Assembly: GCF_000208745.1 (NCBI RefSeq)
Contig: NC_030857.1
Coordinates: forward strand, 15,660,053 to 15,724,052
Direction of reading: 5' to 3'
DNA: 64,000 nt
Source: Theobroma cacao
Lineage: Eukaryota; Streptophyta; Magnoliopsida; Malvales; Malvaceae
Shown piece by piece: positions 25,191 to 36,584 of this stretch. Below the pieces are notes generated by a model, which was not told where the DNA came from, made no database searches, and saw nothing but the letters and a program-made list of their open reading frames with translations. Each line of letters starts with the position of its first letter. Position 1 is the first letter of the stretch. The translations under genes were made by a program, and so were the position numbers.

Positions 25191-25404
25191 TTGTAAAAAG
25201 AGTTTTTATTATATCTTCCTTTAAGTGTTGTTATGGGCCTTTCAGTGTAGTGCTCTGAAGCTATAGTTATGAGTTGCTCAACGCAAATTCCTTTAACTAG
25301 TTGTCATAGTAGATCATAGTTTTTTCCTATTTGAAGTAGGTGCTGTTATTAGATATTTCTGTCTGGAGTTACAGTGAGATCCTACACTACAGTTAATGCT
25401 TTTT

Positions 25405-25491
25405 GCCCAATGATGGAAAAGCTCATTTTGATTTGGAGGTTCTGGTTTTTAATTCATCTCTAGCTTTTACACACCACCTCCTTCATCCAAT

Positions 25492-25526
<35 letters not shown>

Positions 25527-25527
25527 C

Positions 25528-25559
<32 letters not shown>

Positions 25560-25624
25560 GGCTATAGATGAATACCATTATGTGAGCTGTAAATGATCTT
25601 GTCAAAGCTATGAGATCTGAGGCA
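25405..25624 (+). ncRNA. Long box C/D snoRNA-like unit 8
   Basis: GCCC (25405-25408), C box ATGATGG, and a D' position reading CTGG as in unit 3. The spacer is (GT)n then (GA)n. A hairpin GG(c)TAT/ATACC is at 25560-25576. C' ATGATCT is followed after 17 nt by D CTGA (25617-25620), and the invariant AGCTATGAGAT is present. The closing stem has lost one G. At 219 nt it is the shortest full unit. Confidence 0.55.
25494..25560. repeat. (GT)n-(GA)n compound microsatellite
   Basis: Alternating GT then GA dinucleotides inside unit 8. Confidence 0.95.
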
Positions 25625-25939
25625 CTCTTTTGAATTGCACTTTTATGGGTCTGAAAGACAGATGTAATCTTTGGCAAAAAACAGAAGACAAAAAAATGAG
25701 TTTACCCTTAGTCCAAAGGGCACATGGTGTGTGATTTGATTTTGAGTTATGGAATTTATTGGGGCCATATATAGCTCCAAATTATAACTAGTTAACATGT
25801 TTATTGAAATTTTAGTTAAGCATTGGAGAACTGCAAATTGAGCAATTCCTCTTTCATATTCTCTCTCTCTCTCACACACGCACGTTTAACTAATATTAGA
25901 TTTTTGCAGTTGGGTGAGCTGATTTTTACTTTTGTTTTT

Positions 25940-26130
25940 GTTTGTGTCCCAAGGCAGTTCTCGATATATCTTTTACCTGTGTAATTTCAATTGTTGTTAT
26001 CATTATTATTATATTGTCGTATTACTGTGCATAGTACTGATAGTGGCTGTGGAATAGTTTTCTGTTAAAACTTATAGCTTTACTATCTGTATATTGTTAG
26101 AAGTATCAGTTCTGACCTTGGAGAACATTT
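25940..26130 (+). pseudogene. Relic of a unit-4-like element
   Basis: Aligns with the 3' half of unit 4 (ATT repeats, 'gtggctgtgga' against 'atggatgtgga', 'agttctgacct'), but the D box reads TTGG and the 5' box is missing. Confidence 0.4.
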
Positions 26131-26663
26131 TAGATTCTTTGTCTTTTGTGTTGTATCGATAGTTAATATGTTTTGAGGTTTTTGACTTAACAGTTTGCAG
26201 GTTGTATGAGTTCAGTTATACTGCACGGTAAGAGTCAGATATCACACTTTTCAGTACTCTGATATGACTATTACTATGTTGAGTTGCATTTTGAATAGCC
26301 ACAGGCCTGACCCATGGCTGCTCATTTGTTGCACTCTTGAACCTTCCTTCCTTTATTCTTCACAATTTGATGGTTTTTATGGCTGCTAGATGAAAATAAG
26401 GCTTCATGTTTTTTCTTTTGCTTTGGTTTAATGGTATTTATTTCTTGCTTTTATGTGGCACTTTATTATACCTGAAGATGCCCTGTTACTTGAATAGTAG
26501 CATATATGACAACATGGACCCAAATCCTTCTTTTTTCTTGTACACCAACATCTTTCTCTTTCTCATGACTCTTCTGGAACCCATTTTTTAAGACATTTGA
26601 TTGGTTACTTTGTTTTCATCAATATTGCTTTATTTGCATTGTTTGGGTATTTATCTCCTTTTT

Positions 26664-26899
26664 GCCCAATGATGGACAAATTAATTTTATCTAGTGGTTA
26701 TGTGGATTATTCACTAATAATCTATATATGCCATGGGTGAGTGTCTGGGTGGGTGTGTTGTGTTTGTGTATGTGTGTGCATGTGCATGTACGTGTGTGTG
26801 TCTGTGTGTGGGTGTTGGTGGTTGGTGTATAAAGGCGTTTAATGAACGCCATTGGCAATATACCACATATGATCAATCTAAGCTATGAGATCTGAGGGC
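26664..26899 (+). ncRNA. Long box C/D snoRNA-like unit 9 (last in array)
   Basis: GCCC (26664-26667), C box ATGATGG, a GT-rich spacer, a perfect hairpin GGCGTT/AACGCC with loop TAATG (26834-26850), C' ATGATCA, 16 nt including AGCTATGAGAT, D CTGA (26892-26895) and GGGC (26896-26899). All outer features are intact. It lies about 400 nt before the methyltransferase-like gene. Confidence 0.58.
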
Positions 26900-27308
26900 A
26901 TTTTCTTGTTACTTTTTCTTTGCTTTTCTGATTTTTTTTTTGGCCGAGGTTATGGGTGGTGCAGGGCATTCCTCCCTCAAACCTACTTGCCAGCATATTC
27001 TAATAGTTGCCACTTTTTGGAGTTTTGAGAAATGCATTTGCCTTTTACATTTGTTCTAACCATATCTCCATGTATTGCTTCTTGTCCTGCAGTTTACCGA
27101 TACATTAAAGTACAATAAATACAAGATACCCACGTACATTGGCTCCAGTTCAATGCTAGTGTGCTGCACACTGACACCGATAATGCTAAGGCACAAGATT
27201 TTGTGATTAACCCACAGAAGAGTATAGGAAAGGCCAAAACAACAGAAATAAAAAAGCCCTCTATCACGCACGAACAGGGTGAAAAAATTCATCACAGAGA
27301 AAACCAAA
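26900..27308. promoter_or_regulatory. Promoter/5' UTR region of the methyltransferase-like gene
   Basis: About 400 nt separates the last snoRNA-like unit from the ATG. No TATA or site II motif stands out. Confidence 0.35.
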
Positions 27309-28001
27309 ATGGAACGGCACATACAGAGATTCCTAAACAAAGTGTCACTTTTATCAATCACCATAGCCACAATTACTCTCCTCTTCCTCTTCCTCCAAAC
27401 CCCAGAAACCTGCATCCCACACGACACTACCCTAAAGCCTCATCTTAGATTCCCCAAATCTACCTGTGACTCTTCCCCTCGTCACTACCTCCCTCTTCCC
27501 AAGAAGAATACCCGCCTCTGGTCCTCCAAGTCTTGGATCACCCAGGTCTCTTCCTTTACTCAATTATTCACCCAACTATACAAAATGGGTCTCCTCAAGA
27601 AGCACTCCAAAGTCCTTTGTGTCTCTGCTGGAGCAGGCCATGAGGTCATGGCTCTATCCAAAATGGGTGTTGAGGATGTTACAGGTGTTGAAGTGATAGA
27701 GTCTTTGCCTCTGGTTAGCAAGGCGGATCCTCATAATCTTCCCTTCTTTGATGGGGCTTTCGATGTTGCCTTTACTGGGCATTTGGTGGAGGCTTTGTAT
27801 CCTAGGCGGTATGCGGGGGAGATGGAGAGGACTGTGAGAGAAAGTGGAGTGTGTGTGGTGGTAGTGGACGAGTGTGGTGATGAGGAAGTGAAGGAGATTG
27901 TTTGGCTGTTTAGGAGGTCCAGGCTTGTTGGCACTTCCAATGTCACCTTGAACAGAAGAAGAGTGACGAGGATTATACTGAGAACTATAGCTTCTGCCTA
28001 A
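27309..28001 (+). CDS. SAM-dependent methyltransferase-like protein, single exon, N-terminal membrane anchor
   Basis: 230 aa from the ATG at 27309 (MERHIQRFLNK). An upstream in-frame GTG is not a plausible plant start. Residues 12-31 form one hydrophobic segment after a basic N-terminus, fitting a signal-anchor for the endomembrane system. Residues 101-160 resemble a class I methyltransferase fold: VLCVSAGAGHEVMAL is motif I (SAM-binding loop), the GVEVIES acid follows, and DPHNLPFFDGAFDVAFTG resembles post-I/motif II, as in 'methyltransferase type 11' proteins. The C-terminal third is short for the family, and no substrate can be inferred. The gene lacks introns. The plant superfamily of membrane-anchored methyltransferase-like proteins is known, but the precise activity of this one is not evident and it may be non-catalytic. 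Confidence 0.82.
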   Translation: MERHIQRFLNKVSLLSITIATITLLFLFLQTPETCIPHDTTLKPHLRFPKSTCDSSPRHYLPLPKKNTRLWSSKSWITQVSSFTQLFTQLYKMGLLKKHSKVLCVSAGAGHEVMALSKMGVEDVTGVEVIESLPLVSKADPHNLPFFDGAFDVAFTGHLVEALYPRRYAGEMERTVRESGVCVVVVDECGDEEVKEIVWLFRRSRLVGTSNVTLNRRRVTRIILRTIASA

Positions 28002-28386
28002 TCAATTGTGGTTAATTATTGTCTTTGATAGAGCTTATGCGATTAGATTAAACTAGCTTTGATTTTGTGGTGTTGAATTTATTATGTGAATTTCTGTACA
28101 TTTGTTGGTTATGGTGTACAAATATTTTGATGGTCGAAATCAATTTATACCTTTTGAATGTAAAGAAATGTAAAATGAAAATTTGGGCCCAAGCCCAAAG
28201 AGAGGTTTAAATAAAAGTAATAATAACTCAAGGCTGGTGCCACTGGTTACCAACAAACCACTTACAGATGAGCCTAGTCTAAAACCTTAAACCCTTCCAT
28301 TTCCATAAACCTCAGACTTTAGTGTCAGACAGAATCTCCGTTTTCCCTCCCCTCTTCTTTCCCCGCCAGACCCAAGAGAGAGAAAA
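28002..28386 (+). promoter_or_regulatory. Intergenic promoter of the WD40 gene with site II motifs
   Basis: TGGGCC at 28184-28189 and AGCCCA (reverse TGGGCT) at 28192-28197 lie about 190 nt before the WD40 ATG. Such clustered site II elements are typical of housekeeping and growth-related plant promoters. The region also holds the 3' UTR of the methyltransferase-like gene. Confidence 0.5.
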
Positions 28387-31300
28387 ATGGGGTCAGCTTT
28401 GGAAGCCAGGAGTTTGAGAAAGGCAGTGGTGCCATTAACACTCCTAGAGAATCCATCTCCTGGAAACCTCCAGTCAACTCGCCTTGCTCTCCATGTATGC
28501 ACATTTTCTTTCATATTCCATGAATTCATTATTACCCATGTCCTTAGTTTTATCTAATTCTTGGTCAGGTGAATGAGGATGGCTCTTCGTGTTGGGTTTA
28601 CATTGCCTCCGGATGCAACATCTACAAACTCCAGGTACATACGCATAATTTGGAAATTTCTATATTTATCAGGCAGGGTCCCTTCGAAATTAATTTCTTA
28701 TAAACTCCTTTCTATCTTTCTTTTTATAATTTTTTTAATAATTAATTTTGATAGATTCCGCTGCAAGATTCTTGGCTTAGCAAAGGGAAAGAAGGCCTCC
28801 TTATTCCCGAGCTAACAAAGGTACTATTATTTCACTTTCAGCACGCCATTCATAATTTTTCTAGGAAGGAAGAATGAGGACTTGAAATAACCTTGTGTTG
28901 CTGTTATTCGTTTAGTTATATAGTCATCTTATCAACTTTGATTTTGAAGGTTATAGACTCTTCTTTGCTTAAGAGGTGCCCTCATCGTTCAGAAATTCAG
29001 GGTATTGTACTTGCCGAAATTGAAAGTAAGTGTCTTTTCAATTGACATTTAGTATATTTTTTAATTTGATGATATCTTATAGAATGCATTTCTATAGCTC
29101 ACGTTATACATTAAATGGCATATGAATGATTGTAGTTTGGCCGAAAGAGGAACATCGAATTGTCACTCTCTTTTTGCTTATATCTTAATGACATACATGG
29201 TATAACTAGTATAGCAAGTTTCATTCTACACATGGAGAGGGAGGGTAGATGTTGTTTTTGGTTGATGAAACTGTCAGCATACATCTCATATCTCTCTTTA
29301 GTATAGTGGCCCTTATTTGTAACATTTAGAGGGTGAAACTGTCAATTGTTAAATCTTGTTCAACTTAGGCATCTGTTGATACAACACATTTAGCTGGCCC
29401 TTGCAAACTATAACAATGAAAAAAACCATTGATTATCCATTAAAACACTTGGACTCAAGGCCTGGTATCAGTTTTTTAACTTGCGTACATTCATGTGAAG
29501 TTATTTGTAAACCTAGTGCTGCATATGGGTCAGGGTGGTTCAGATATTAGCTAACTTACTAACTGAACTGAGGTTTTCCATTTTTAAAAATCTCAAACTG
29601 AACCCACATTGAAAGGTAAGAAAAACTAAATGTAACTGAGACCAAATTAGTTGATTTTTTCAGTTCGGTTTCTCAGGTTTTTTGTCTTCATCACATCACC
29701 CAAATTTAGTGCATTTGCAGATATTCAATTCCTTTTTAAACCCTTTCAGAAATTTTTGCCCCTGAATCAAATAAAAATCACAAAGCTAACCCTAAAAGCA
29801 AGGCATCTTAAATCAAAAGATTTCAAATGTGATCTCTCAAGTATTAGATCTGATCCCCAACCTTGCAGAAAAGGAGAAGGTGAAAGAAGATTTTAAATAT
29901 AGAGCTAGAATTGGGATATCTCCAGGCAGTGCTTCATGAAGAAAGAAGCTCGAGCAATATGAACAATAAGAAAGTTTAATGTTAAAAAAGGTTGCTTAAG
30001 AGAAAAAAGAGAGAGAAGCCAGCAGTGATAAGAGATTATGAACTAAAAAACTGGAATGAGAAAGAAATAAGATAGAGAAATTATAAGATTAAAAAATAGT
30101 TGAGAAAACAAAGAAAGCACCCTAGTCACACTGTATTCATGTGACTTGCATTCAAATCTAGTCAAATGCCAATGTCAAATCTCACTTATGCATGAGCTGT
30201 ATTTTATTGTTTGATAGAATGATAAGGTATGGTTTGGTTTGGATAATGTCGGATATGCACAAAATCCAAAACCAAATCAAATAGTTTGGTTATCTTAACC
30301 TCAGATTGATTCGGTTTTCGGTTTGCACAGCCCTAATCAAACCTGCATAAGTTTTACTTCCAGCTGTACTTTTAGCTGTTTTTTGCATCGATGAGGTTGA
30401 ATTTGTTAATAATACTAACCTTGAAATGCCAAGTAGCGTTGGCTCCTGTATTGCTTTCGTTTTTGAAAGTTTTCTTGTAGTTCTTTCTTACTTCACATGG
30501 TATATCATCATTACTTTTTTTTTTGTTTTTGTTTCCCTCGGAAATGGTTTAGTGGCTCTGAATAATTATAAGGGGCTAAATCCTTTCATGCCTTTTGGAT
30601 CTGATTGATATTTTATTCTGATTATGCTGCATCGAAGTTTCTTTATGAAACCTTGATGTTGGTGCTATTGAACTACAGTATCTATGAGTGTTTTATGCAT
30701 GTTCAAACTGTGATGCAATGTCTGCAGGCACTGGTTACTTAGTATTGGGAAGCGTGGATGCTTATGGTCATCTTATTGTCTCTAAACTGGATGCTAGTGG
30801 TAAAGGTACATCCCCTAATTTATTTTTCATATTTCTCTAGTTTATAAGTAGGTATGATGGTGAAGTTTCTAGCATATTCTTCTTCATATTTCAAACACTA
30901 GTAGTTTGCAGCCCTTCCCTTTCAGAGAAGCAGTTAACCAGCTGTATGTTACTCGTTTTAATCGTTTGGATCTTTGCAAGTAGAAGTTTCTGTCTGGCAG
31001 GCATGTCTAACTCAAAAGTAACAAATGAGATTTATACTTTCTCTTAGGGCTTTCTTGAGTAGTTCCCGTTAGTTCCTTAACATGACAGTTGTTTAGCCTT
31101 ACCCATTTCTTTTCATCTTTCAGATGCAAGTACTAAACTAACATTTAAGGAAACACTTTTAGTTGCCTAACTACTACTAGTTCTGGTTGATCATCAAAAT
31201 GAGGCTGGTCGGAATAGAATCATTTTTTGCTTTCTGCTGTGGTGTCATGCTGTCAATGATATTCAGCCATGGGTTTCTCAAGACTTGCTAATTTTATTTA

Positions 31301-34300
31301 ATTCCATTATCTGAATGCATCCTCATATATTACTTATCCGTAGCCCTCTTTTGTTTATTGATTTGTTGGATTCATATGACATGTGGTTTTGGATGGAGAA
31401 AGACTTTGAGGGGAAAAGGGGGGAAAGTTGAGAACTTTTAGAAATTAAATCTGTCTGATATAAAATGTCCAAAAATATTGGGTCATCCCTCTTAGAATAA
31501 TGGGGAGAGTGGGGGAAAAAGAACTAATAGTTGTCTCTGTATCTGCAACAGCTGACTATATGTAAATCAGTTCTTTTTTCGCTGGTGAGTTTTATATCAT
31601 TTTGTTCGCCAAATTTTTGTTTTAAGTCGTTAAGGAGTCTTATCAAGGCCTACTGCTGAAATTTTCAGATGTGGACAAGATTACCTATTCAGTGTTACCT
31701 CGGGATTTTGGTGTTGGAGAAGGTAGTTGGTCTGGGCTTTGCTTCAGTCCAACTCAATGGTCCATGGTATGTGGTATTCACTAAAAAAAAAAAAAAACCT
31801 GAAACTGATAAAATTCTATAGAATGTTAAAATTTCTTAAGGACGTGGAATCTAAAAGGACATTTGATTTAGCACACTGTTTGTCTATATGGCTATACCTA
31901 GTAAAAGCCACTAGGCCTTTGAATTTTAGTCACAGCTATGAACTTGGGAGCAGCAGGGAGATGCATGAAGGAAATTGGCTTTAAATTATGTTGTCACAGC
32001 TAGAACATCTTCTGGATCAGTACTTATTGCACTAAACTATTTTTACCTTTAATTAGGGCTTCACTTTGCACTATCTTATTTCTTAATCCAGGCAGCTGTG
32101 GCACAAAGCTTCTGCAAAAGTATTGATGTTTATGACCAGGATATTCATTTTCGGACTTTACGTACGTGAGTACTATATCTTTCGGATCTATCTATTACAT
32201 GTATATTGGCATGTGTATAACGTCAAGGTCATCCCTATCTTATAATGATGTAGGAAGTAGGGGACTCAAAAATTCTTCATCATAGTTCTCCCTGAGCTAC
32301 TATCCAAATAATATCTTCTCCGTTCTAGATAGAGGTGAATGGTTGCAACGGGGTATTATAATTGAGAAAAGTACGGGCTTGACAGGTTATTAATTTTAGC
32401 GCAGTCAACATTTCAAATAAAGAAGTTTTTTCAGTTTTGTGAATTTCCTATTCAGTAGTAGATGACTAGAAACCATAGCAACATGTGCACAAGCCTTGTC
32501 TGGAGATACCTATACTATTATTGATGTCAAGATATGGCAAGGAATTTGCTGCTATCTGACCAGGGGAGTTTCTTTATGGTCATTCATCATTTCTTTTTCA
32601 TGTAAATTTTTTTAGTTGTACTAGAAATGTAAAGCCTTTCAAACACAACCTTTTAAAACAACTAAGTCTGGAAAATTTTTTGTGCTCACTATGTAGTTGT
32701 TGATGTCATTTGTAACATTTATTTATTTGATTTATTGTTCGGTCATACTGAAGCAGTTACTTCTTTTACTTGTGATTTCTACCATTATCAATTGTAGATC
32801 AGTATTTGGTCCCTTACATCTGGGTTTTTTAAAAAAAAAACCTGAATTGCCCAAATATACTGCTAAATTATTTACAATGACAAAAATCCTGCAATTTGCA
32901 AGTTTGTTTCTTCCACCTCTCTCTCTCACAGCTGCTTGGAAATCATTGTTGCTAAAAGCCTCATATCTATTTTGGAATGCCAACACACATAGACAGTTCT
33001 TCTGTCTACATAGTGACACTTGGGTAACTTTGCAGTTCTTAGAATTTAGAAGATTCAAGTTCTTCAAAAAGGAAAAAAGAAGAATGCAAATAACAAAAAC
33101 AAAAAAAAAATTGTGTTTTATGTTATTAATATTCAGAAATTTCTATATGGACATTTTATATTAACTAATTTACTTGCCTTTCAGACTTTGGTATCCATCT
33201 TCATTGAGCTTCGTACAGAATTTAGGTCATGGGAGTGAGACTTCCGTATTAGCCATAACTGAAGGGTGCCAGGTATATAATTATGCTTTTATTATATTTT
33301 ATGTTTTATAATGTGTTAAATAATCTGATGGCTCTGCTTTATTTTCTGGTATTCATATAGCTGTCTATATGGGACTTGAGAATGAAAGAAAATGGTGGTT
33401 GTCTACATCGTATTTGTGGTTCTGTTGGAGATGTCTTTTATGCTGTTTGCAGTTCTTCGACTGGTAACATCGCAGTGGGTGGTGCTGATCGTACCGTGAC
33501 CATCTATGATCCCCGCAGGTTGGTCACCATTATATATATTGATTTGAACAAAGTAAATACACTGTTAACTTTAATTAGTTTTGTCCCCTTCATTCATGTT
33601 GATAATATGGGTTTTGCAAGAATGAGCACTTTTATTTTCTAGAAGACCACATCATTTTACCTTAGAGTGCATTCGATTGACTGAATTAAGGACTATGTCG
33701 ATGAGTTTTATTGAATTATGTGTTTGATACACATTTATAGTGGAGGATAGAATATGGGAGAATATCTGCTATGGTGCTAGATTAGACAACTGAGAAGGGG
33801 AGTTGGATTATATTAGGCCAGTGCGAGCTCCATAAATTGCTAATTGAAAGTCATTAACAAGCCCATTAAAATATGATCTGTATGTTAAAATTTAGCTTTG
33901 ATAAGGTGGGAGGGATAAAAAAATCTTTGATATAGAACGGAGTATTAAGGTGGTCAGAAATAAAATTTGGTTATCTCCTTCCAGTGTTATCTATGCCGTG
34001 GACTGATGTGGCAATTATTTTATCCTACTCCTAATCATGTTTACAAAAATCACAGTGGAGGGTAAAAATAATTTAATTCGATCCTTCACCTGAATTAAAC
34101 TACAAATGGACTGTTTTCAATGAAAATATAGGAATTTCATCTTAAACACAATGAGAATGTACTAACTAATTTACTTTTTCTGGGTTAGATGGTCAGCACT
34201 TTCAAGATGGGTGCACTGTTCAAAATATGAGGTCAGTTAATTGTTTTACTATGACTATTCCTCCCTGGTTGTTTGTCATTTTGAGTTCTTTTGTCAAACC

Positions 34301-36584
34301 AATTAATGCATTCAATAACAGATCTAGTTGTTACTGCAACACCTGTTAATCGAGAATAAGATGATGTTGTACTTGTTCATCCAATTATCATTGAACATAA
34401 GTTTGTCTGTTAAGTAACTTATTAGTTTGAACGTTTTTGCTCTAGAAGATCACTCAATTATGCAGAACAAATTCGCTAATTCTTGTCTATAGAATCAATT
34501 TTCCTTATTAAAAATGTCAGTTTCTTGAAGTTACTTGTCTTAAAATTAGAATGCATATATCAAATTTTAAGATTTGCCTTTGACGAATCCGCTTTAACAA
34601 TAGTGTAGATGGTTCCACATAATATATTTATTTGATTCTATGAGAAAGTGGTGGTTTATGGTTTTGAAAGAGATGATATTTATGTTTTTCTATTCAGTTA
34701 ATTGGATGACCTGAGGATCCCTGTTACCTCAGTATTTATTCCTTCTTAATGCCTTCAATTAAAAGTGCATACATAGGAAGAAACAGATTATAGAACACAT
34801 CTCACCTTAACCTTGTAAAGTCAGATCTGATATCAAGACCATCTACCAGATTTCTCTGGGAAACCATAATTCAGTATTTTGATGCAACAAAACAAGTATC
34901 CCAAGAGGTTTAGAAAATCATCTGGTCCATTCACTATAGGAATGTTGCTCATAGAAACTGAAAACATGGTCAGTAAATGCATTAGTCTTCAAAAAAGTGT
35001 GCTCCAGAATTTTTTATCTTTGGCCTTTTAAGCTCGATTACGGATCCTGCACTATGCAAGGATCAAGCTTCGTTGCATAATTCGTGTTTTATATATGAAA
35101 TGATATGAAACTGGCTCTGAGAAACAATTGCTCTTGTGCAAATGGGCATGCACATGAACATACAAAATCAAGCCTATAAAGAAGCATGCATCTTTCTTTT
35201 AGTGCCTCCTCCCACCCTGCTGATCTTTTGAGGTTTGAATTCTTTCATTTAGCAACCCCACCTATTATGTAAATTTTCTATATGCAGACAAGGAAATGTT
35301 AATTGGACCTGTTTGTCAGAGAGATGGAAATGTTGTGACAGAATACATTTTTAACCTGTTCAACATAACATCAAGCATGCAGAATTTGGGATGGGCCAGT
35401 AAACACTTAGTGTGACCTGTGTTGCTTGTTTTATGCTCAAGTTCTCACTGCTTTATTCTTGCTAGAGAAGATCCATGTGATTGTATCATTGTATGTCTAT
35501 TGGGATTTAACCCTGGGCCAAATATAATATTTTTTTTCTGTTGGTACTGCAGATCACGGGACTTGCGTTCTCATCTCTTGACTCGGATTACATCTATGTA
35601 CAAGGGGTTGACTATGAGGTGATTGCTTTTAAACTTACTGGACAATTTTATATCCATGTGTGGAGTTGGATGCTAGCATTAGAGGAGTGAGGCATATCTC
35701 TCTGAACTTCAGTGCCAAGTGTCTATTTAAGTAGCTTAATGTAAAAGATGGCTGCTTACATTTCTATAGCTTACACAGTAGTGATCTGCTAAGGAAGACA
35801 ACAAGGTTGTACCATGCTCAGTAGTTTCCTTTGTAAGAGTGAAGTTCCATCCTCTGCACTGCTTCTGAATAATAAGGAATGTTTGCAGGTCTTTTGTAGT
35901 AAGTGGCAAGAAAGCAGTAAGGTATTCAAATTTAGAGGAGACTCAAACTGGCTGGGATTCAGTAAGGTATTATGTTCATTGTAAATTCTGCATGACATGT
36001 CTATATCTTTTCTCACTGTATTGACACTGGCAGATGCAGACAGACTCTGGCCCTTGTAGGCCAGTGTAGAGGTCAAATACTGGCCATGCCACCCCATTTT
36101 GATTGCCTGCTGAGGCTCATCTTGGGTAGAGAGAATGGCAGTAAGACCATCTATTATCCATTCTCTGCTGAAAACTGAATGCTGTGAGGTCTTAATATGA
36201 CTTCCATTGCCAAGTAACAAGATCAACATAATTTTTTCTATTATTTTCTTTTTATCCTTCTTGTAACATGTGGTTGGTATTAACAATCAGAATAATTTTG
36301 TTTAGATCTTTTGGTGATATTCCACTTTTCATCCTTGGCAAGTCAACCTGGATATCTTTCTTTGAAAATGTCAAACATGGATGTAATCTCAGAAAAGATT
36401 GGATTTTTTTTCCTGAGCATGCATTGATTTAAACTGTTTCTAGCTGTTGTTACCATAGAATAAAAGTCATTTAACTGGTTTTTTGTCAATTTTGATCCTG
36501 CAGTGCTCTAACAGGGATATACTTGGTGGATGGTGTGATTCGGGTAGCATCTTCGTGGCTGATGTTGTAGCTAAAGGAGAGTGA
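28387..36584 (+). CDS. WD40-repeat (transducin-like) protein, 13 exons, 359 aa
   Basis: Exons: 28387-28494, 28569-28634, 28755-28820, 28950-29025, 30728-30805, 31669-31766, 32092-32165, 33185-33272, 33361-33518, 34189-34231, 35553-35618, 35889-35966, 36504-36584. All borders are GT-AG, phases agree, and the total is 1080 nt with the stop. It begins MGSALEARSLRKAVVPL. Beta-propeller blades are suggested by YLVLGSVDAYGHLIVSKL (107-124), LAITEGCQLSIWDLR (211-225), IAVGGADRTVTIYDPR (255-270), ITGLAFSSLDSDYIYV (286-301) and ILGGWCDSGSIFVADV (338-353). WD40 proteins act as interaction scaffolds; no partner is inferable. Intron 4 holds a MITE and intron 5 a segment repeated at 10790. The promoter has site II motifs. 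A decayed copy of its first four exons lies at 57.1 kb. It resembles plant proteins annotated only as transducin/WD40 family. Confidence 0.88.
29514..30335. mobile_element. hAT-like MITE in intron 4 of the WD40 gene
   Basis: The left end TAGTGCTGCATATGGGTC and the right end in reverse complement TAGGGCTGTGCAAACCG form degenerate inverted repeats. Flanks ending AAACC on both sides suggest an 8-bp target duplication that has mutated. The same element sits at the same place in the duplicated locus (58265-59079), so it was inserted before the duplication. Confidence 0.55.
30898..31093 (+). repeat. Intron 5 segment repeated at 10790-10986
   Basis: Same-orientation near-identity with 10790-10986, starting at 'gtagtttgcagccc' and ending at 'catgacagttgt'. 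Confidence 0.8.

Larger units (their letters stand above)
11603..26899 (+). repeat. Dispersed tandem array of snoRNA-like units (overview)
   Basis: About nine units plus relics lie in the same orientation. Neighbouring spacers are homologous, so the array grew by duplication of blocks that carried an element of subfamily A (units 2, 5, 7), a degenerate C element and a B element (units 3, 8). Between 14.0-16.4 kb and 17-23 kb the array is interrupted by transposons. The conserved parts are only the two ends of each unit; the middles are unrelated microsatellites. I have not identified a methylation target. Confidence 0.55.

Noticed and set aside
11603..26899. CRISPR-like or satellite array
   Set aside because: Copies are irregularly spaced, differ in length and have conserved ends with variable middles; the organism is a plant.
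11603..26899. miRNA precursor cluster
   Set aside because: No long near-perfect foldback; the only consistent pairing is the 4-5 bp terminal stem and a small internal hairpin.
32697..33164. 155-residue open frame in intron 7 of the WD40 gene
   Set aside because: It lies wholly within an intron, contains poly-Lys/Phe from A/T runs and has no family resemblance.
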